56,439 nt of DNA, from assembly GCA_937861115.1 (NCBI GenBank), contig CALMBD010000232.1, positions 1-56,439 of the forward strand, read 5' to 3'. Under the pieces are notes generated by a model. It was not told where the DNA came from. It did no database searches and was given only the letters and a program-made list of their open reading frames with translations. The stretch comes from an uncultured Bacteroidota bacterium. Its GTDB lineage: Bacteria; Bacteroidota; Bacteroidia; Chitinophagales; Saprospiraceae. The translations under genes and the position numbers were made by a program. Position 1 is the stretch's first letter, and every line of letters begins with the position of its first letter. This document shows positions 1-9,151 of this stretch, piece by piece.

Positions 1-102
1 ACCTCCGCAACCCGCAACCTCCGTAACCCGCAACCTCCGTAACCCGCAACCTCCGAAACCCGCAACCTCCGCAACCCGCAACCTCCGCAACCCGCAACCT
101 CC
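1..102. repeat. 16-bp tandem repeat array, six units
   Basis: Six consecutive copies of a 16-bp unit, ACCTCCGNAACCCGCA, plus a partial seventh. Only the eighth base varies (c, t, t, a, c, c in order). The array lies directly behind the stop codon of the minus-strand subunit-3 gene and probably continues beyond the window edge. The same unit, mixed with shorter variants, recurs between the M16 gene and dnaN. The complementary strand is G-rich with GGG runs. There are no spacers, so it is not a CRISPR array, and nothing indicates that it is translated. Confidence 0.9.
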
Positions 103-107
103 AAAGA

Positions 108-701
108 TCAGTATCCTCCCCAGGCTCTGTCGCCCTTCTTGTAGTCGATCGTTTCATAACGACCGGGGTATTCCACGAAACGAAGCGCCTGGGTGGCGCC
201 GATCTCCGAGGTGAAGTAGCCCCAAACAACGAGGTCTTTGATGACCCGGAAGTAATGTGAGGGATCGTCTTTCTTTTTGCTTTTCTGGAAATCTTTCTGT
301 TCTGCATCCAGTGCAACCAGAAGTTCCGTGCGTTGCCCGGGCGTGAGTTTGAGGTACGACGACTTCGCGTATCGTTTTTTGCATTCCGCCTGGAGGGTTG
401 TCAACCCGTCGAGGAATCGTTTCTGGTCGTCCGGCTCGTAGCAGTCGCTCACGATAACGGCCATGAACTGCCCGACTTTTGCCGCCTTGGCGCCGGGTGT
501 TGAGGTGGCGGGCAGAATAGTATCGGCCACTTCGTTCATGAGTTTGATTTGCGCCTTGGTAAACAGGCCGATGCCTTTGTAGTCCTCTGGAAGGTTGTCC
601 AGGGCATCCCAGTCGATGTTTTTGGCCAACAGGCTTTCGGCGCCAAGCAGGCTGCCGCCGATGACAAGAGCGCTGCGCTGGAGAAGTTCGCGTCGGTTCA
701 T
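108..701 (-). CDS. Gluconate 2-dehydrogenase subunit 3 family protein
   Basis: A 197-residue protein of the gluconate_2-dh3 family, the small partner of membrane-bound GMC-type sugar dehydrogenases. The N-terminus has an RR pair followed by a hydrophobic stretch rich in G, A and L (about residues 3-26), suggesting Tat export or co-export with the large subunit. The body contains the family-typical region around FTKAQIKLMNEVADTILPAT (about 47-66). It lies 50 bp downstream of the GMC gene on the same strand, the usual arrangement for this pair. In known complexes the subunit helps export and stabilise the flavoprotein; its substrate cannot be read from sequence. Confidence 0.88.
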   Translation of the reverse strand: MNRRELLQRSALVIGGSLLGAESLLAKNIDWDALDNLPEDYKGIGLFTKAQIKLMNEVADTILPATSTPGAKAAKVGQFMAVIVSDCYEPDDQKRFLDGLTTLQAECKKRYAKSSYLKLTPGQRTELLVALDAEQKDFQKSKKKDDPSHYFRVIKDLVVWGYFTSEIGATQALRFVEYPGRYETIDYKKGDRAWGGY

Positions 702-751
702 ATGATAAGAGTTGTAATGGTCAAAAATGTGATCAGGTTCAAAAATCCGCT

Positions 752-2428
752 TTACAGGTTTCCTTTTTTCAATTCTGCCACCGCATAATCTGCGGCGCGT
801 GCCGTCAATGCCATGAAGGTCAGCGAGGGGTTGACACAGGCAATAGATGTCATGCAGGAGCCGTCGGTGACGAACACATTGGGCACGTCGTGCATCTGGT
901 TCCAGCGGTTGAGGACGGAATTTTTAGGGTCATCGCCCATACGCGCCGTTCCCATTTCATGGATAGCCATGCCGGGGAAAGAACCGTTGTCGTAGGTGGT
1001 GACCTCTTTTACGCCGCTGGCCTCCAGCATTTCAGCAGCATCGGCCATCATATCCTTGCGCATTTTATTCTCGTTGTCCTTGAGCTCGCAGTCGATGGCC
1101 AGCACATACTGTCCCCATTTATCCTTTTTCGTTTTGTCGATCGTGACCTTGTTGTCGTAATAGGGCAACATTTCGCCGAATCCGCCGAATCCGATCGTCC
1201 AGGGCCCCGGTTCACTGAGTGCTTCCTTGAAGGCGCCGCCGATATTGAGTTCGGCGATTTCGCGCCCCCAGCCTTCCCGGCTGGCGCCGCCCTGGTAGCC
1301 GAAGCCGCGCAGGTAATCGCGTTTGTCGCCGAACAGGTTGCGGAAACGTGGGATGTATATGCCGTTGGCCCGGCGTCCGTAGGTGGTTTTATCGTCGTAG
1401 CCTTCAACCTTACCCCCTGCGCCGCAGCGGAAGTGGTGGTCCATCAGGTTGTGACCGAGTTGTCCGCTGGTATTGCCGAGTCCGTCGGGCAGACCGCCCA
1501 GTTCAATGGAATTGAGCAGCAGGAAGGTGGAGCCGAGTGTTGAGCCGCATACAAAGATCACTTTGGCTTCGTATTCGATGGTCTGCATCGTTTCGGCGTC
1601 GATCACCAGCACGCCTTTTGCGCGTTTTTTGTTTTTGTCGTACAGGATCTGGTTAACGATCGAGTAAGGGCGAAGGGTCAGGTTACCTGTTGCAACGGCT
1701 GCGGGTAAAGTGGCGGATTGTGTGCTGAAATAGGCGCCGAAGGGGCAGCCCCGGCTGCACAGGTTGCGGTATTGGCAACTGGCCCTGCCGTTGTGCGGCT
1801 GGGTCAGGTTGGCCACCCTGCCGATAATCAGGCGGCGGTGGTCGTATTTCGCCTTGATGCGGGCAGCGACGTCTTTTTCCACGATATTGAGTTCCATGGG
1901 GGGCAGGAACTTGCCGTCGGGCAACTGGGGCAAGCCTTCCAGCGAGCCGCTGATGCCGGCGAAGGTTTCCACATAGTCGTACCAGGGGGCAATATCCTTG
2001 TACCGGATCGGCCAGTCGATAGCGATACCCTCCTTTGCGTTGGCCTCAAAATCCAGGTCGCTCCAGCGGTAACTCTGTCGCCCCCACATCAGTGATTTGC
2101 CGCCGACATGAAAACCGCGGTACCAGTCGAAGCGCTTGACCTCGGTGTAGGGACACTCCAGGTCATTGACCCACCAGTCGGGCTTGAATTCGTTGTACGG
2201 ATAATCGCGTTTTTGTACCGGGTGGGTGGCCTTCATTTCGTTGGTCAGCCTGCCGCGGTGAGGAAATTCCCAGGTTTTTTTGGTGGCCGTGTCGTAATCT
2301 GTAACGTGCTTGACGTCTTTGCCGCGTTCGAGCAGTAATGTTTTCAGTCCTTTTTCGGTGAGTTCTTTTGCCGCCCAGCCTCCGGCTATACCGGATCCGA
2401 CGACGATTGCATCATATTGTTCTGCCAT
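752..2428 (-). CDS. GMC family FAD-dependent oxidoreductase (sugar/polyol dehydrogenase large subunit)
   Basis: A 558-residue glucose-methanol-choline oxidoreductase. The N-terminal dinucleotide fold shows GSGIAG at 11-16 with the acidic ribose-binding end LLLERG near 32-37. The C-terminal FAD/substrate domain has HEMGTARMG and the terminal stretch TDGSCMTS...NPSLTFMALTARAAD typical of the family. No signal peptide is visible, fitting export by piggy-back with the Tat-signal partner encoded downstream. It is the middle gene of a minus-strand operon: TIM-barrel isomerase, GMC, subunit 3. Bacteroidota homologues of this pair oxidise sugars or sugar acids, in some cases at C3; the actual substrate here is inference. 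Electrons would pass to a cytochrome or quinone encoded elsewhere. Confidence 0.9.
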   Translation of the reverse strand: MAEQYDAIVVGSGIAGGWAAKELTEKGLKTLLLERGKDVKHVTDYDTATKKTWEFPHRGRLTNEMKATHPVQKRDYPYNEFKPDWWVNDLECPYTEVKRFDWYRGFHVGGKSLMWGRQSYRWSDLDFEANAKEGIAIDWPIRYKDIAPWYDYVETFAGISGSLEGLPQLPDGKFLPPMELNIVEKDVAARIKAKYDHRRLIIGRVANLTQPHNGRASCQYRNLCSRGCPFGAYFSTQSATLPAAVATGNLTLRPYSIVNQILYDKNKKRAKGVLVIDAETMQTIEYEAKVIFVCGSTLGSTFLLLNSIELGGLPDGLGNTSGQLGHNLMDHHFRCGAGGKVEGYDDKTTYGRRANGIYIPRFRNLFGDKRDYLRGFGYQGGASREGWGREIAELNIGGAFKEALSEPGPWTIGFGGFGEMLPYYDNKVTIDKTKKDKWGQYVLAIDCELKDNENKMRKDMMADAAEMLEASGVKEVTTYDNGSFPGMAIHEMGTARMGDDPKNSVLNRWNQMHDVPNVFVTDGSCMTSIACVNPSLTFMALTARAADYAVAELKKGNL

Positions 2429-2533
2429 GTCAAATTAGGATGTGCGAATGATAGTTCGGCCCAAAGGTGGCATTTGCCAAACAAATCAAGGCGGTTGTAT
2501 TGTTAATAAAGTCAAAAATATCCATTTCCGGGA

Positions 2534-3427
2534 TTACACATCACAAATATCAATCGCCTTGCTCAGTGCGGCGAATTTATTGACATCCGTCGGGATAAAC
2601 TCCTGTGCCACATAGCCTTTATAGCCTGTTTCTGCGATGGCGCGCATGATGGCCGGGTAATATAATTCCTGTGATTCATCGATCTCGTGCCGCCCCGGCA
2701 CCCCCGCCGTGTGGTAATGTCCGAAGTACTGGTGGTGGTCGCGGATGGTTCGGATCACATCGCCTTCATTGATCTGCATGTGGTAGATATCATACAGTAT
2801 TTTGAAGTTTTCAGAACCGATGCGCCTGCACAGTTCAATGGTCCAGGGTGTATTGTCGGCCATATAGTCTTTGTGGTCCACCTTGGAATTGAACACCTCG
2901 ATCTGGATGACCACGCCGTGTTGTTCGGCCAGCGGCAGGATCTTTTTCAGCCCTTCCACGCAGTTGTTCAGACCCGTCTCGTCGTCCATGCCCCGGCGGT
3001 TGCCGCTAAAGCAGATCAGGTTCCGATAGCCGGCCTTTGCCACAAGGGGGATCATCTCCGTATAGTTCCTGATAAGTTGCGGGTGGAATTTCGGGTCGTT
3101 CCAGCCGTCCACCAGGTTGATCTCCGCTCCGTTGCACATGGAGGAATCCAGGCCGTGTTTCTTTAATACTTCCCAATCGGCAGGGCCCACGAGGTCGATG
3201 GCGGATATCCCGATTTGAGTGGCGAAGCGGCACAACTCATCGAGGGGAAAGGCATTAAAGCACCAGCGGCAGACAGCATGCCTGATATTGCCTTTTCGTT
3301 CAAAAGGCTTCTGATGGGTTGGGGTGGTTTGATTTTCAGTCATTTCCGCCATCGTAAGTGCAGGGGTAATGGTGAGCGCGGCCGCTCCGGCCAGCATTTT
3401 CTTCAGGGCGTTTCGACGCGTGGGCAT
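2534..3427 (-). CDS. Hydroxypyruvate isomerase-like TIM-barrel protein with Tat-type leader
   Basis: A 297-residue xylose-isomerase-like TIM-barrel protein of the hydroxypyruvate isomerase/sugar epimerase group. The leader MPTRRNALKKMLAGAAALTI has twin arginines and a hydrophobic core, so periplasmic location is likely. Barrel metal-ligand regions are visible: IQIEVFNSK (a Glu near 175), YDIYHMQINEGD (Asp and His near 213-217), GHYHTAG and a C-terminal QEFIP (Glu near 275). It starts 105 bp upstream of the GMC gene and is read in the same direction, so the set may form one sugar-oxidation unit in which this enzyme isomerises or epimerises the product. The name comes from family resemblance; the true substrate is unknown. 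Confidence 0.82.
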   Translation of the reverse strand: MPTRRNALKKMLAGAAALTITPALTMAEMTENQTTPTHQKPFERKGNIRHAVCRWCFNAFPLDELCRFATQIGISAIDLVGPADWEVLKKHGLDSSMCNGAEINLVDGWNDPKFHPQLIRNYTEMIPLVAKAGYRNLICFSGNRRGMDDETGLNNCVEGLKKILPLAEQHGVVIQIEVFNSKVDHKDYMADNTPWTIELCRRIGSENFKILYDIYHMQINEGDVIRTIRDHHQYFGHYHTAGVPGRHEIDESQELYYPAIMRAIAETGYKGYVAQEFIPTDVNKFAALSKAIDICDV

Positions 3428-3666
3428 GGTATGTCAGACTAGAAGGTGAATCGATAAAATAAACAGTTTCGACTTGCCAAATTACTTGTTTTTAATAGAC
3501 CGGCAGGACGGTTTTTGAAAAGCAGGACATCATTCCAAAACAGCATTGCATCGTTTTCCACCGGCGACTCATCGAAATAATCCTGTCCAAGGCGGTATAT
3601 TCGCCTTGATTTGCAACACATTCACAGTACTTAGTTAGAAAAATTCTCAAATCAAATCTTCTGTAC

Positions 3667-4392
3667 ATGAAACGGACTGTCTTTTTTGCAGCGGTATTTT
3701 TGCTGCTTCATGCTTTCTCCTTCGCGCAATCTGCCGAAGAAATTATCGCCAAACATATTGCTGCTACGGGCGGCGACAAATGGAAAACGGTAAACAGCGT
3801 AAAAATGGAGGCTACGATTACCTCCGACGGCGCACCCGGTATGAATATCGTGTGGACCATGGTCGCCGTGCGCGACAAGGCGGCGCGTATGGACGTATCT
3901 GTGATGGGCATGACACAGACCTCTGCCATCAGTGGCGACAAGGGCTGGTCCAACAATCCTTTTATGGGCAAAATGGACCCGGAACCTCTTACCGCCGATC
4001 AGGTAAAATCCATGAAGGATATGACGGATATCGACGGCACCGTGATCGGATACAAAGAGAAAGGATATACCGCCGAGTATGTCGGCACGGAAGATGTGGA
4101 AGGCACGGAGGCGCTCAAGATCAAGATGAATAAGGAGGGTAAAAAGATCGAGTACATCTTTTACGACCCGGAAACCTACTACGAGATCAAAAACATCCAG
4201 GTGGACGAGGTAGACGGAAAAGTCGTGGAATCCGCTTCCGTTTACTCCAATTACAAAACACAGGACGGCATCGTATTCCCCTTTACCATGCAGCAGGCCA
4301 ACCCTATGATGGGCAATTCCACCATCACTTTCACTGCGGTTACCCTCAACCCTGAAGTGGATGAGAAGATTTTCGATATGCCTGTAAAATAA
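3667..4392 (+). CDS. LolA-like outer-membrane lipoprotein-sorting family protein
   Basis: A 241-residue exported protein with a classical signal peptide (KR, hydrophobic core FFAAVFLLLHAFSFA, cleavage after AFA-Q near 20). The mature part begins AEEIIAKHIAATGGDKWKTVNSVKMEAT, the typical opening of Bacteroidota proteins annotated as outer membrane lipoprotein-sorting proteins, which adopt a LolA/LolB-like half-barrel. It continues as alternating beta strands ending ITFTAVTLNPEVDEKIFDMP. It is unlikely to be the housekeeping LolA, because this subfamily is multi-copy in Bacteroidota and its ligands are unknown. A strong terminator-like hairpin follows, separating it from the next gene. Confidence 0.8.
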   Translation: MKRTVFFAAVFLLLHAFSFAQSAEEIIAKHIAATGGDKWKTVNSVKMEATITSDGAPGMNIVWTMVAVRDKAARMDVSVMGMTQTSAISGDKGWSNNPFMGKMDPEPLTADQVKSMKDMTDIDGTVIGYKEKGYTAEYVGTEDVEGTEALKIKMNKEGKKIEYIFYDPETYYEIKNIQVDEVDGKVVESASVYSNYKTQDGIVFPFTMQQANPMMGNSTITFTAVTLNPEVDEKIFDMPVK

Positions 4393-4417
4393 TTGCTGAT
4401 CCTGACCATCCAAACGG

Positions 4418-4448
4418 GCCGGCCCTTTCCACAGGGCCGGCTTGTTTT
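4418..4448 (+). terminator. Terminator-like hairpin after the LolA-like gene
   Basis: Perfect 9-bp stem gccggccct / agggccggc with a 6-base loop, followed by ttgtttt. It lies 26 bp past the stop codon and 19 bp before the next start codon, so it may attenuate readthrough into the propeller gene. Confidence 0.75.
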
Positions 4449-4466
4449 GCATTAAACACTTTCATT

Positions 4467-7400
4467 ATGAATAGATCATTGCTCCTTGCTTCGCTCTGCT
4501 TGTTGATTACTGTACAGGTTAAGGCACAAACAAAACTCAGTTCTTCCACTTTCGGCCAAATAGAAGCCCGCAGTATCGGACCTGCCGTTATGGGTGGGCG
4601 TATTACGGCCATTGAAGGCGTAAACAGCAACCCTAAAACGCTGTACGTCGGCTCGGCCGGCGGCGGGGTGTGGAAGTCTACCACAGCAGGTTTCAATTTT
4701 GAACCGGTTTTTGAAAAATATCCACAATCGATCGGCGCACTGGCCATAGACCAGAACCATCCGGACACCATATGGGTCGGCACAGGCGAGTGCAACATGC
4801 GCAACAGCGTATCGGTCGGACTCGGTATTTATCGCAGTACCGACGGCGGCCGCAACTGGACAAAGAAGGGACTGGACAATAGCGAACATATTTCAAAAAT
4901 CATTATACACCCCACTGATGCCAATACGGTCTTTGTCGCAGTACCGGGAAAACTGTGGAGCGACAGTCCGGACAGGGGATTGTACAAGACCACCGACGGC
5001 GGTAAAACCTGGGAAAAGATCCTGTACACCGACGAGAAAACGGGCTGCGCCGATATTATTATGGACCCCCGCAATCCGGATATACTACTGGCCTCTATGT
5101 GGCAATTCAGACGTACGCCTTATTCCTTTGCATCCGGCGGCCCCGGTAGTGCGCTGTACAAATCCACCGACGGCGGTAAAAACTGGCGAAAAATAACCGA
5201 TGGCCTGCCTACAGGTGAATTTGGCCGGATCGCGCTGGCGCTGGCGCCCAGCGCCCCGGACAACGTACTGGCCATTGTGGAAAGTGAAAAAACCAGTCTC
5301 CTGATCTCTGCCGACGGCGGCGAAACCTGGAAATACCAGAGCGCTTCATCGAACGTAACCGCCCGGCCTTTTTACTTCAGCACGCTGGTCGTCGATCCTG
5401 AGGACCCCAAACGCGTGTATCGCCCGGCCTTTTCCCTTTCTATCAGCCGCGACGGCGGCTATTCTTTCTCCGATGCCAGCGACGGCGGCGGCTGGGTGCA
5501 TTCCGACCACCATGCGCTTTGGATCAACCCCAACAGTACCAATCACCTGTATCTCGGCACCGACGGCGGCGTGTACATGAGTCTGGACTACGGCGTGACA
5601 TGGACGCACCTGAACACCCTGCCCGTTTCGCAGTTCTACCACGTCCAGGTCGACCAGAAAACGCCGTATAATGTTTACGGCGGCTTGCAAGACAACGGTT
5701 CCTGGCGTGGCCCCTCACAGAGTCCCGGCGGCATTGAAAACAAAGACTGGGAAAATGTCGGCGGCGGTGACGGTTTTTGGGTGCAGCCCGATGCCCTTGA
5801 TCCGTCAATCGTGTACAGCGAAAGCCAGGGCGGCAATATCAGCCGGGTGAATACACGCACCAACCAATCGCGTTTTATCCAGCCGCAGCAACAAAAAGGC
5901 GACCCGGATTTGCGCTGGAACTGGAATGCCCCGATCGTGAAAAACCCGGCGAATCCGGGTGTTTTATATTGTGGCGCGCAGTTTTTATTCAAAACCGAGG
6001 ACCGGGGCCATAGCTGGAAGCGCATTTCTCCCGACCTCACCACCAATGATTCCCTCAAACTCAAACAATACAGCAGCGGCGGACTTACCCTCGACAACAC
6101 CTCTGCGGAGAACCACTGTACCATTTTCAGTATCGGCCCTTCTCCGCTCGATGAAAACCTTATCTATGTAGGCACCGACGACGGTAATATCCAGGTTACC
6201 CGCGACGGCGGCCGGAATTGGGAACTTGTTTCAGCCAATATCCCCGGCGTACCTGCAGGCGCCTGGGTCAGCCGTGTGGAACCGAGCCGCCATGTGCTCA
6301 ATACTGTTTATGCTACCTTCGACAACCACGGTTACGGTGACATGCACACCTATGCCGCAAAAAGTACAGACGGCGGAAAGACCTGGTCGCTGATCAGCAA
6401 CGGCAGCACGCTTCAGGGCTTTGCACGTGTGATCATCGAGGATGTGGAGAACCCGGATATGCTGTTCCTCGGTACGGAATTCGGTTTGTATTTCAGCAAC
6501 GACGGCGGCCAGAACTGGGTACTCTACAAGTCCAAATTTCCGGAGTACGTCGCCGTGCATGATCTGGTCATTCAGCCGGCAACAAATGATCTGGTGGTCG
6601 GTACCCACGGCCGCGGCGTTTTTATCATCGACGATATCTCGCCGCTCCGGCGTATGACTCCTGAGTTGCTGGAGCGTGATGTTGCACTTCTGCCCACCCG
6701 GCCGACGGCAGTCACGACCGGGCACTACGGACAGGCATTCCCCAACACAGACTCCTATGCGGGCCCGAATGCTCCGGAAAGCGCTGTAATACAGTATTAT
6801 CTCAAAGACAGGCTGAACACCGGTGACGTGACAATCGAGATATATGACCCTTCGGGAAAACTGCTTGTCTCCATGCCGGGAACCAAACGAAAAGGTATCA
6901 ATATGGTTCGATGGGAGATGCGGATCACGCCGCCAAAAGCCGCCAAAGGCGTCCTGGTACAGGGCGAACCGGGTGTTTATGCGGGGTTCATCGGACAGAT
7001 GGCACTTCCCGGAACCTACGCGATCAAACTGAAGGCGGGAGATTTTACCGATGAAGGCCAACTGGTGTTGGTGCCGGACCCGCTGCAACCGGAACTCGAT
7101 TATTCAGCCCGAAGAGCCGTTTCCGACAAACTTTTCCGGATGGTAGAAAGTTTGGGCCTGTTGGTGGCGCAAGTCCAGTCATTAAAAGACAATGCCGACC
7201 AGAGAGCCAAAGAATCGAAAGATAAACGATTGAAAAACAGCCTTTCGCAATACAGTGCCAACCTGGAGTCGTTCAGAAAAACACTCACCGAAACGATTGA
7301 ATCCAGTGGCATCACGGGCGAAAAGCAGCTCCGGGCGCGAATCGGACGGCTTTATCTGTTCACCGAGATATCCGATGAATTACCCACACAATCCATACTC

Positions 7401-7637
7401 GATGCGATGGTTGCCTTGCAGGAAGAACTGCAAAATGCCCAAAGCAAGGCCGATGCTTTTTTCGGCAAGGATCTGAATGCCTTGAACAACGGCCTGAAAA
7501 AGGAAAAACTGGACCCTTTGGTCGTCATCGACCGCGCTCAGTTTGAAAAGGACTATGGAAAGGTATCGGCGCCGGGAACAGGAAAAGGGCAGGACTGGCG
7601 TCAGATGATGGAATCTTTTGAAGAAACCCGGGACTAG
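4467..7637 (+). CDS. Large exported Asp-box (BNR/sortilin-like) beta-propeller protein
   Basis: A 1056-residue exported protein with a signal peptide (LLLASLCLLITVQVKAQ, cleavage near 20). At least seven Asp-box motifs of the form S/T-x-DGG-x-x-W (STDGGRNW, TTDGGKTW, STDGGKNW, SADGGETW, TRDGGRNW, STDGGKTW, SNDGGQNW) cover about residues 50-720 and predict one or two beta-propellers like those of sortilin/VPS10 and sialidase-fold proteins. After the propeller comes a beta-sandwich-like segment (about 750-870, TIEIYDPSGKLL) and a helical, probably coiled-coil C-terminus (about 885-1000). No catalytic sialidase signature is apparent and no C-terminal type IX sorting domain is visible. The family is abundant in Bacteroidota; a role in binding or hydrolysing extracellular polymers is inference only. 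Confidence 0.85.
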   Translation: MNRSLLLASLCLLITVQVKAQTKLSSSTFGQIEARSIGPAVMGGRITAIEGVNSNPKTLYVGSAGGGVWKSTTAGFNFEPVFEKYPQSIGALAIDQNHPDTIWVGTGECNMRNSVSVGLGIYRSTDGGRNWTKKGLDNSEHISKIIIHPTDANTVFVAVPGKLWSDSPDRGLYKTTDGGKTWEKILYTDEKTGCADIIMDPRNPDILLASMWQFRRTPYSFASGGPGSALYKSTDGGKNWRKITDGLPTGEFGRIALALAPSAPDNVLAIVESEKTSLLISADGGETWKYQSASSNVTARPFYFSTLVVDPEDPKRVYRPAFSLSISRDGGYSFSDASDGGGWVHSDHHALWINPNSTNHLYLGTDGGVYMSLDYGVTWTHLNTLPVSQFYHVQVDQKTPYNVYGGLQDNGSWRGPSQSPGGIENKDWENVGGGDGFWVQPDALDPSIVYSESQGGNISRVNTRTNQSRFIQPQQQKGDPDLRWNWNAPIVKNPANPGVLYCGAQFLFKTEDRGHSWKRISPDLTTNDSLKLKQYSSGGLTLDNTSAENHCTIFSIGPSPLDENLIYVGTDDGNIQVTRDGGRNWELVSANIPGVPAGAWVSRVEPSRHVLNTVYATFDNHGYGDMHTYAAKSTDGGKTWSLISNGSTLQGFARVIIEDVENPDMLFLGTEFGLYFSNDGGQNWVLYKSKFPEYVAVHDLVIQPATNDLVVGTHGRGVFIIDDISPLRRMTPELLERDVALLPTRPTAVTTGHYGQAFPNTDSYAGPNAPESAVIQYYLKDRLNTGDVTIEIYDPSGKLLVSMPGTKRKGINMVRWEMRITPPKAAKGVLVQGEPGVYAGFIGQMALPGTYAIKLKAGDFTDEGQLVLVPDPLQPELDYSARRAVSDKLFRMVESLGLLVAQVQSLKDNADQRAKESKDKRLKNSLSQYSANLESFRKTLTETIESSGITGEKQLRARIGRLYLFTEISDELPTQSILDAMVALQEELQNAQSKADAFFGKDLNALNNGLKKEKLDPLVVIDRAQFEKDYGKVSAPGTGKGQDWRQMMESFEETRD

Positions 7638-7682
7638 TTCGGGCGCCTTTCTCAAGAACCATGCTGACAGGAATGGAGATAT

Positions 7683-7747
7683 TGAGACAGGATTTACCTG
7701 GTTTTCGGCAGCGAAGTTGCCTGATCAATCCTGTAAATCCTGTCTCA
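7683..7747. repeat. 15-bp inverted repeat between convergent genes
   Basis: Perfect 15-bp arms TGAGACAGGATTTAC (7683-7697) and its complement (7733-7747) around a 35-base loop, in the gap between the convergent propeller and Nudix genes. The right arm sits in a direct-repeat context (AATCCTG, AAATCCTG). It could act as a bidirectional terminator, though the T-runs are poor, or be a dispersed genomic repeat. Confidence 0.6.
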
Positions 7748-7769
7748 AAAACTTAGAAACCTGTCATTC

Positions 7770-8420
7770 CTAAACCGTCCGACTGATCTGTAGCCCCGCC
7801 TCTATAACGTCGCGAATATTGTTGTAAACAACCGGTTCGCCGGCAAGCCAGGTGCGCGGTTCTACCCAGCGGATTTCTTCGATATCTTCTTCTGTCTGCG
7901 GCACGACTTCGCGGTCGGTAGTATGCATATCGTACCACCAGGTAATTTTAAGGATGACCTGACCTTTTTCGCGGTAAGTGTGGTAGGTATGCGCCAGGAA
8001 GGCACCCAGGGTCAGGTGCACCAACCCTGTTTCCTCCCTGACTTCGCGCAAGGCCGCCTGTTCGGGCGTTTCGCCCGGGTCGATTTTGCCTTTTGGCATA
8101 TCCCAGGACCCGCGCCGGAAGAAGACAAGTAATTGATTGTCATCGTTTCGGACGTACCCGCCCGCAGCCTCCAATACCCTGAAACAAGCCCTGAAGTCGT
8201 TCCAGAGGCCGGACAGGTCGTTGGAGTACAGCACAACCGCTTCTACATCCCGGTTTTTTTCCAGCAAGTCGAGGTACTGCCTCAGCAGCATTTTTTTACC
8301 CAGGTAAGGGGCGACATAGACCGTCTTGCCGGGCTTATACCCCAGTTCGGTCACACCGGCCGGTATAGTTAGAAAAACTGGCGTCCCGTTGATGTATATT
8401 TTATACTTTTGCTGCCCCAT
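7770..8420 (-). CDS. Nudix hydrolase
   Basis: A 216-residue protein with a complete Nudix box GX5EX7REVREETGL at about 111-133 (GKIDPGETPEQAALREVREE), the metal-binding helix that hydrolyses nucleoside diphosphates linked to another moiety. An N-terminal extension of about 85 residues precedes the Nudix fold and is shared by Bacteroidota orthologues often found beside pyrE, as here (divergent, 92 bp apart). The substrate cannot be deduced. The start ATG was chosen because it gives the full N-terminal extension and no in-frame alternative lies close upstream. Confidence 0.9.
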   Translation of the reverse strand: MGQQKYKIYINGTPVFLTIPAGVTELGYKPGKTVYVAPYLGKKMLLRQYLDLLEKNRDVEAVVLYSNDLSGLWNDFRACFRVLEAAGGYVRNDDNQLLVFFRRGSWDMPKGKIDPGETPEQAALREVREETGLVHLTLGAFLAHTYHTYREKGQVILKITWWYDMHTTDREVVPQTEEDIEEIRWVEPRTWLAGEPVVYNNIRDVIEAGLQISRTV

Positions 8421-8512
8421 ATGAACTCATTTTTGCTGCGAAAGTAGCTGCATTCCGGCATAAGGCAAACATCCATTTTTACCTTGTGCTTTTTCAAAAC
8501 CATGAAGATTAA

Positions 8513-9148
8513 ATGGACATAGCCGAGGAAGTTGCCCGCAAATTATTGGAAATCAAGGCTGTAAAACTTAATCCCCAGGACCCGTTTACCTGGGCATCGG
8601 GTATGCTTTCGCCCATTTATTGCGACAACCGCGTGGCGTTGTCATACCCGGAAGTAAGGACGTTTTTGAAAAACAGCATGGCTACGGCCTCGCGCGCGTT
8701 TGGAGATTTTGACGTGGTCGCGGGCGTTGCCACAGCCGGTATTCCACACGGCGCCCTGCTCGCCGATGTGCTGGAAAAACCCTTTATCTACGTTCGAAGC
8801 AGTGCCAAAGACCACGGCCGGCGGAATAAAATTGAAGGCGCTTTGCAAGCCGGACAACGTGTGCTCGTCATTGAAGACCTGATCAGTACCGGCGGCAGTT
8901 GTCTGGCGGCAACAGACGCCGTGCAGGATGCAGGTGGCGTTGTGGCGGGAGTGCTGGCTATCTTTCAATACGGCTTTCCAAAAGCACAGACGGCTTTTGA
9001 GGAAAAAAAGATCAAATTCGGAACCCTTACAGATTACGACACCCTTGTGCAGGAGGCCCTTAAAACGGGCTATGTAACTGCACAGGATTTATTGACTTTA
9101 AAAAAATGGCGCGAAAATCCGGAAGGATGGGGCGCCTTGTATGCTTGA
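8513..9148 (+). CDS. pyrE: Orotate phosphoribosyltransferase
   Basis: A 211-residue enzyme joining orotate to PRPP to form orotidine 5'-phosphate in pyrimidine synthesis. The PRPP-binding motif VLVIEDLISTGGS lies at 117-129 and the flexible catalytic loop with AKDHGRRNKIEG at 98-109. The length is typical for the bacterial enzyme. It is divergent from the Nudix gene and followed by a repeat-rich gap before the M42 peptidase. The start is the first ATG giving a normal N-terminus; an ATG 12 bp upstream is in frame but closed by a stop (atg aag att taa-type context), so it was not used. Confidence 0.93.
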   Translation: MDIAEEVARKLLEIKAVKLNPQDPFTWASGMLSPIYCDNRVALSYPEVRTFLKNSMATASRAFGDFDVVAGVATAGIPHGALLADVLEKPFIYVRSSAKDHGRRNKIEGALQAGQRVLVIEDLISTGGSCLAATDAVQDAGGVVAGVLAIFQYGFPKAQTAFEEKKIKFGTLTDYDTLVQEALKTGYVTAQDLLTLKKWRENPEGWGALYA

Positions 9149-9151
9149 ACT

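Noticed and set aside
1-102. CRISPR array at the window edge
   Set aside because: Units are contiguous 16-mers with no unique spacers and no cas genes nearby.
3439-3621. Possible 60-residue gene between the isomerase and the LolA-like gene
   Set aside because: No recognisable domain, poor start context and intergenic base composition; more likely promoter DNA of the divergent genes.
4467-7637. Calling the propeller protein a glycosyl hydrolase or sialidase
   Set aside because: Asp-boxes mark the fold only; no catalytic sialidase residues were recognised, so no enzyme activity is claimed.
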